A model generated the notes under the pieces. The model saw only the letters and a list, made by a program, of their open reading frames with translations, had not been told where the DNA came from and did not search any database. From the NCBI GenBank assembly GCA_021324795.1, contig JAJPIK010000102.1, forward strand, positions 82,953 through 146,952: a stretch of 64,000 nt of DNA, read 5' to 3'. A program made the position numbers and the translations under genes. How positions within the stretch are numbered: position 1 is the stretch's first letter; every line of letters starts with the position of its first letter. The stretch is from Chloroflexota bacterium. GTDB lineage: Bacteria; Chloroflexota; UBA6077; FW602-bin22; CADDYW01. Positions 60,757 to 64,000 of the stretch are shown here, in pieces.

Positions 60757-61056
60757 ATGGCTGAAACGTTAGGCAAGGGACAGATCGCCGCGCGCGTGGC
60801 AAGCAAGTTAAACAGCACTCAGGCAGAAGGAGGACGGGCACTCAACGCGGTGTTGGATGTGATCACTGATGCGCTAAAGGAGGGCGACACGGTAACCCTC
60901 ACTGGCTTCGGCACCTTCGAAGTCCGGCAGGTTGGTGAGCGGACGGTCCGGGCAATTCGTGGCCCGCAGGCGGGCCAAATGGTGAAAGTTCCCAGCCACA
61001 AGCGCCCGGGATTCCGCGCCGGCAGCGAACTCGTGCGCGCGGTCGAGGGAAGCTAG
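60757..61056 (+). CDS. HU-family nucleoid-associated DNA-binding protein
   Basis: This 99-residue histone-like protein bends and compacts DNA as a dimer. It shows the HU fold: helices KGQIAARVASKLNSTQAEGG and ALNAVLDVITDALKEGD, strand VTLTGFGTFEVRQVGERTVRA, and the arm region RGPQAGQMVKVPSHKRPGF. The arm tip, normally RNPxTG, is RGPQAG, a conservative change. AAAGGA precedes the ATG. It is likely monocistronic and highly expressed. Confidence 0.94.
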   Translation: MAETLGKGQIAARVASKLNSTQAEGGRALNAVLDVITDALKEGDTVTLTGFGTFEVRQVGERTVRAIRGPQAGQMVKVPSHKRPGFRAGSELVRAVEGS

Positions 61057-61196
61057 CCGGTTTACAATTTTTCATGATTTGTTTACCAACCCGCGACAAA
61101 GTGGCTTGCCGGGCTTAGCTGAACCGTTTAGGATTGCAGGCTGTCAGCTTGGGCGGACACGAAAACCGAGCGATCTGACGTGCGGGGAGGTGTGGT

Positions 61197-62429
61197 ATGC
61201 GCTCGCTGCGGCTCAATCTTGGCGCGTTGTGCAATCGTGTGTCACGACCGGGCCTCTGGTCCGCTGACGCGGATCGGTTCTCGTGCCCCCCAAAGTTTGG
61301 CTCGACTGGCGCAGTGACCCGCCCGGCTCCCGCCACGTTTCGCGCGGACGAGACTGACCTCCTGGGCTCCTTCGAGGTCATTGACGATGAGCGTCGTCTG
61401 ATCTTCCAGATCGGCGAGCGCGAACGCTGGGTGATCGATCCGCGCCGCTTCGGCGGGGCGCCGAAGCTTAAGGTCGAGCGTAGCGAGCACCGGATGCAGA
61501 TCGAGTTGATCGGTGCTTTCTATCCCGGCACTAATTTCCCCGCGGATTTCGTCGGTGAGCTGCGTCAGAGAGCCTCCGGCTGGTGGTTGAGTATCTACCT
61601 GGCGCTTGGTGGCTTTCGGGCCGAAGTGCCCTTTGAGCGCTGGCTGCTCGGCAACGAACCCGCGGGCTCAACGGTGAACTTAATTCCTCCGCCACTGTCC
61701 CTTGGCTCTCGCTCCGGTCTGATCGTGCGAGGGCACGCGACCGCGGAGCTTCTTCCAGATTGGACGTTGAAGTTGCACGGCGCTGGCCTGGCTCGCCTGA
61801 TCGGCCTTGGCGACGGGCTAGTTGCCGATTCCGCGAGGATTTTACTCCTTGCTCCGAAATCCCCGAGTATTCTCCGTCGGCCGGCCGCCCGGCGGACGGC
61901 GATCGATCTCGCACGTGGGGATCGCCCCTGGAGCCTTGACCTGGGACAGACGCTTGGCGAGGGCTGGCAGTTGTTCGTCGAGGATTGCCCGTTCACGACG
62001 CTACGAATCGAGGCAAGCGAGCCTCAAAGTGGTCCGATCAGTCGGGCGCTTCTGGCCGAGGCGGAAGAAAACGAGCCCAAGCTATTCTTCCAGACGCTTG
62101 GCAAGATGGCCGGTCAAGGCAGTCAGGATCTCAAGCTGCCCTTGCTGAATCCGCGCTACGCGGTGGCTTTCGACCCCTCCGGCGACGAGACCGCCTTGTT
62201 CGCCATGCGTGGCGAGGCCAGCTCACCGCACGCTACTAGCCGCGGGGCGTCGACTGGCGGCGGTCCCCCGGGTGGACTTTTCGAGCTGCTTACTCGCCAG
62301 GGAACCATCATCCGACTCGCATGCGGACCGGCATTGCGAAGCCTGGCTATTCCGTGTCCCCAACCGTCAGCCCCCCGGTGTTTTGCTATCCTGCCGCATC
62401 GGAGACCACGTTCTTTGCGGAGGAGTTAA
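61197..62429 (+). CDS. Unknown 410-residue protein coupled to a cysteine hydrolase
   Basis: I do not recognise this protein. It lacks signal peptide and membrane helices. The central 100-340 region is beta-rich with regular hydrophobic strands (SGWWLSIYLALGGFRAEVPF, DWTLKLHGAGLARLIGLG, GWQLFVEDCPFTTLRIEAS). The last 60 residues are Pro/Arg-rich and poorly structured, and could indicate a shifted frame near the end. GGGGAGGTG precedes the ATG. Its TAA overlaps the ATG of the next gene (TAATG, 62427-62431), which strongly supports the stop position and a functional link with the hydrolase. Confidence 0.7.
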   Translation: MRSLRLNLGALCNRVSRPGLWSADADRFSCPPKFGSTGAVTRPAPATFRADETDLLGSFEVIDDERRLIFQIGERERWVIDPRRFGGAPKLKVERSEHRMQIELIGAFYPGTNFPADFVGELRQRASGWWLSIYLALGGFRAEVPFERWLLGNEPAGSTVNLIPPPLSLGSRSGLIVRGHATAELLPDWTLKLHGAGLARLIGLGDGLVADSARILLLAPKSPSILRRPAARRTAIDLARGDRPWSLDLGQTLGEGWQLFVEDCPFTTLRIEASEPQSGPISRALLAEAEENEPKLFFQTLGKMAGQGSQDLKLPLLNPRYAVAFDPSGDETALFAMRGEASSPHATSRGASTGGGPPGGLFELLTRQGTIIRLACGPALRSLAIPCPQPSAPRCFAILPHRRPRSLRRS

Positions 62430-63223
62430 TGGCGAATTTGCAATTACGGCTACGCTCGCGGGTCGAAACCTTCAAGGGTAGCGGTGACTGGGACGAGATA
62501 ACGCTCGAAAAGTCCTTCCCAGTCGATCAGGTAGCGATTCTGCTCTGCGACCTCTGGGATAGTCATTGGTGCAAAGGCGCGGCGCAGCGTGTCGCGGAGA
62601 TGGTGCCGCGTATCAATCTGACGATTGGAGCGGCGCGCCGGAAGGGGGTACAGATCATTCACTCTCCTTCAGACACCGTCGACTTCTACGCCAACACGCC
62701 ATTCCGACGGCGGATCATTGACGTTCCATTGGTTGAGCCACCAACTCCCCTCGACCTCCCGGATCCGCCACTGCCGATCGACGATTCGGATGGTGGCTGT
62801 GACACCGGTGAGGACGTACCCCGCCGCTTCTGGACGCGTCAGCATCCGGGCATCACGATCGCCGGGTCGGACGTGATCTCGGATCAAGGGATAGAGGTTT
62901 ACAGCTTTCTGAAAGCCCAGGGCATCGCGACGCTCATTATTATGGGAGTTCACACCAATATGTGCGTCTTGAATCGCTCCTTCGCGATTAAGCAAATGAC
63001 TCGCTGGGGGATCCGCTGCATCCTCGTCCGCGACCTCACCGATGCTATGTACAACCCCGCCCGCGCTCCCTACGTTAGCCATGCCGAAGGGACGGAGCTG
63101 GTGATTGAGCACATTGAAAAGTATTGGTGTCCAACGGTGCTCAGTAGAGATCTGCAATCGGCGTTGCGTCGGATGCCCTCCGGTCATCTCCATCGTCGGG
63201 GTGGCTCGGCCACAAACCAGTAA
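62429..63223 (+). CDS. Isochorismatase-like cysteine hydrolase
   Basis: This 264-residue enzyme has the nicotinamidase/isochorismatase fold. The catalytic Asp is in VAILLCDLWDSHWCKG at about 32-47, and the nucleophilic Cys is in GVHTNMCVLNRSFAIKQM at about 178. The subgroup with DxWDxHWC and a long insert (PPTPLDLPDPPLPIDDSDGG) is common in environmental bacteria and has unknown substrates. GGAGG precedes the ATG, which overlaps the stop of the unknown upstream gene, so both are translationally coupled. Confidence 0.88.
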   Translation: MANLQLRLRSRVETFKGSGDWDEITLEKSFPVDQVAILLCDLWDSHWCKGAAQRVAEMVPRINLTIGAARRKGVQIIHSPSDTVDFYANTPFRRRIIDVPLVEPPTPLDLPDPPLPIDDSDGGCDTGEDVPRRFWTRQHPGITIAGSDVISDQGIEVYSFLKAQGIATLIIMGVHTNMCVLNRSFAIKQMTRWGIRCILVRDLTDAMYNPARAPYVSHAEGTELVIEHIEKYWCPTVLSRDLQSALRRMPSGHLHRRGGSATNQ

Positions 63224-63267
63224 TCGAGAGGCGGCCGATGGCCTGTTGATACAACGGTGACCATCCT

Positions 63268-63807
63268 TTAACCGGCAGCCAGCAACTTCTCAATGCCGAT
63301 TCCGTCCAATTTTGACTGTTCCAGCAACCCCTGGGCAACCGCTTTGACCTTTGGCCAGTTCGCTTGGAGAAGCTCGGTAACTTTCAGGTCCATTTCGTCG
63401 AGGTAGGCGTGCATTTCGTCCCAGGGGAAATCGTCCGGGCGCCAGAATTCGAGAATGTCCATGATCGCCGAGAGACGGTGCTCTTGCAGCGTCTTATCGA
63501 GATAGTTACCTTCACACTTCGCCAGGATTGCCGCCCGTGGTCCGGCCAGATAGGCGAGCGTCTCGACCTCCATGCGCTCTTCCCGAAGCGCCAGCGTTTC
63601 CTCGCGCCCCGCGAAGCGCCGGTCAAAATCATAACGGGAGACGCCCGGCCGCTCCGGCACCTTGGCATCCGCCTCGGCGATCGAGGCGAATTCCACCGTC
63701 CCTCCGAGCAATAACGCCATGACCACGTGGCCGGCCTCGTGGTAGGCAGCCACGCGAAGAGCCTTGGCGGTCGGGCTGGTGAATTCGCGGTCGTTGGGTA
63801 GCTTCAT
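63268..63807 (-). CDS. Free-standing M41-like (FtsH peptidase-like) metallopeptidase domain
   Basis: This 179-residue protein contains the zinc motif HEAGH in RVAAYHEAGHVVMALLLGG, as in the peptidase domain of FtsH, but has no AAA ATPase or membrane helices. A later acidic helix (GNYLDKTLQEHRLSAIMD) may give the third ligand. VETLAYLAGPRAAILAKCEG resembles the helix that follows in M41 peptidases. The ATG at 63807 is 7 bases after the stop of the ABC exporter gene, so translation is probably coupled; a GTG at 63828 overlapping that gene is an alternative. Its target is unknown. Confidence 0.75.
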   Translation of the reverse strand: MKLPNDREFTSPTAKALRVAAYHEAGHVVMALLLGGTVEFASIAEADAKVPERPGVSRYDFDRRFAGREETLALREERMEVETLAYLAGPRAAILAKCEGNYLDKTLQEHRLSAIMDILEFWRPDDFPWDEMHAYLDEMDLKVTELLQANWPKVKAVAQGLLEQSKLDGIGIEKLLAAG

Positions 63808-63814
63808 GGATTGT

Positions 63815-64000
63815 TCACGTCGGCACAAACTCCGCCTGGGCCGACTGGTCGGTATCAGTGCTCTCGGATCGTCGTGGCGGGGCGTGAGCGCGAAACTGGC
63901 TGGCGTAGAGGTGCTGATAGAATCCCTGCCGGTCGAGAAGCTCCTGGTGGGTGCCGCGCTCGACGATCTCGCCGTGGTTGACGACCAGGATCTGGTCGGC
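63815..64000 (-). CDS. ABC exporter ATP-binding/permease protein, C-terminal end only
   Basis: The final 61 residues of an MsbA-type ABC exporter are encoded here; the rest lies beyond the window edge. The sequence [20 protein letters not shown] followed by [16 protein letters not shown] is the standard end of these ATPase domains after the D and H loops. The last 20 residues form a polar tail ([16 protein letters not shown]). The HEAGH peptidase gene follows immediately. Confidence 0.9.
   Translation of the reverse strand, partial: ADQILVVNHGEIVERGTHQELLDRQGFYQHLYASQFRAHAPPRRSESTDTDQSAQAEFVPT

Noticed and set aside
30..64000. Prophage, insertion sequence, CRISPR or defence island
   Set aside because: No transposase, integrase, phage structural, Cas or classical defence gene and no direct-repeat array was seen in any frame.

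Overview
The window looks like chromosomal DNA from a GC-rich bacterium of the Chloroflexota, most likely a Thermomicrobia/Sphaerobacter-type lineage. This is an inference from content and not from a marker tree. The clues are substrate-binding lipoproteins with twin-arginine-like signal peptides followed by long Ala/Pro/Thr linkers, many CUT1 and Dpp-type importers, hydantoinase (HyuA/HyuB) genes, enolase-superfamily sugar-acid dehydratases, CtaA, an SNF2/SWIM pair and GAF/PAS-rich histidine kinases. I saw no rRNA, tRNA, CRISPR array, prophage or intact insertion sequence.

Layout. 33-3884 (-): an orphan family-5 substrate-binding lipoprotein followed by a TIM-barrel isomerase/dehydratase and a zinc alcohol dehydrogenase. 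4155-6216 (-): TenA and an MFS carrier behind a possible switch hairpin. 6896-10094 (+): a CUT1 sugar importer without its ATPase. 10164-12480: carbonic anhydrase, a DUF983 protein, an autoregulated MerR-family regulator and a truncated PIN gene. 12507-16565 (-): SWIM protein and SNF2 helicase. 16651-19941: amidohydrolase, PNPOx-like protein, a two-gene unknown unit (zinc ribbon plus membrane protein) and another membrane protein. 20160-23740 (+): a second CUT1 importer without ATPase. 23821-31577: a secreted protein, two convergent xylose-isomerase-like TIM barrels, then ctaA-hyuA-hyuB (-). 31779-32552 (-): an endonuclease III relative that has lost its catalytic residues.

32943-41840 (+) is the most distinctive block. 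It reads amidase 1 (broken by a one-base frameshift), small protein 1 (AtzG/DUF4089-like), small protein 2, amidase 2, then a complete Dpp/Opp importer, with ATGA overlaps throughout the first part. I infer uptake and hydrolysis of an amide, ureide or peptide-like compound. 41855-47354 is a sugar-acid region: rhamnonate-dehydratase-like, Gfo/Idh/MocA, aldo/keto reductase and galactonate-dehydratase-like enzymes. 48301-49102 is a gene graveyard with a Uma2 remnant and a start-less NIPSNAP-like tail.

49215-58185 is a signalling region: a hybrid histidine kinase with two receivers, a stand-alone receiver, and a REC-Hpt-REC-REC-GGDEF protein form a plausible phosphorelay ending in c-di-GMP synthesis. 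An HpcH/HpaI aldolase and a PAS-3xGAF histidine kinase follow. 58201-64000 holds an MBL-fold protein, an MFS exporter, HU, an unknown 410-residue protein translationally coupled to a cysteine hydrolase, a free-standing HEAGH peptidase, and the 3' end of an ABC exporter.
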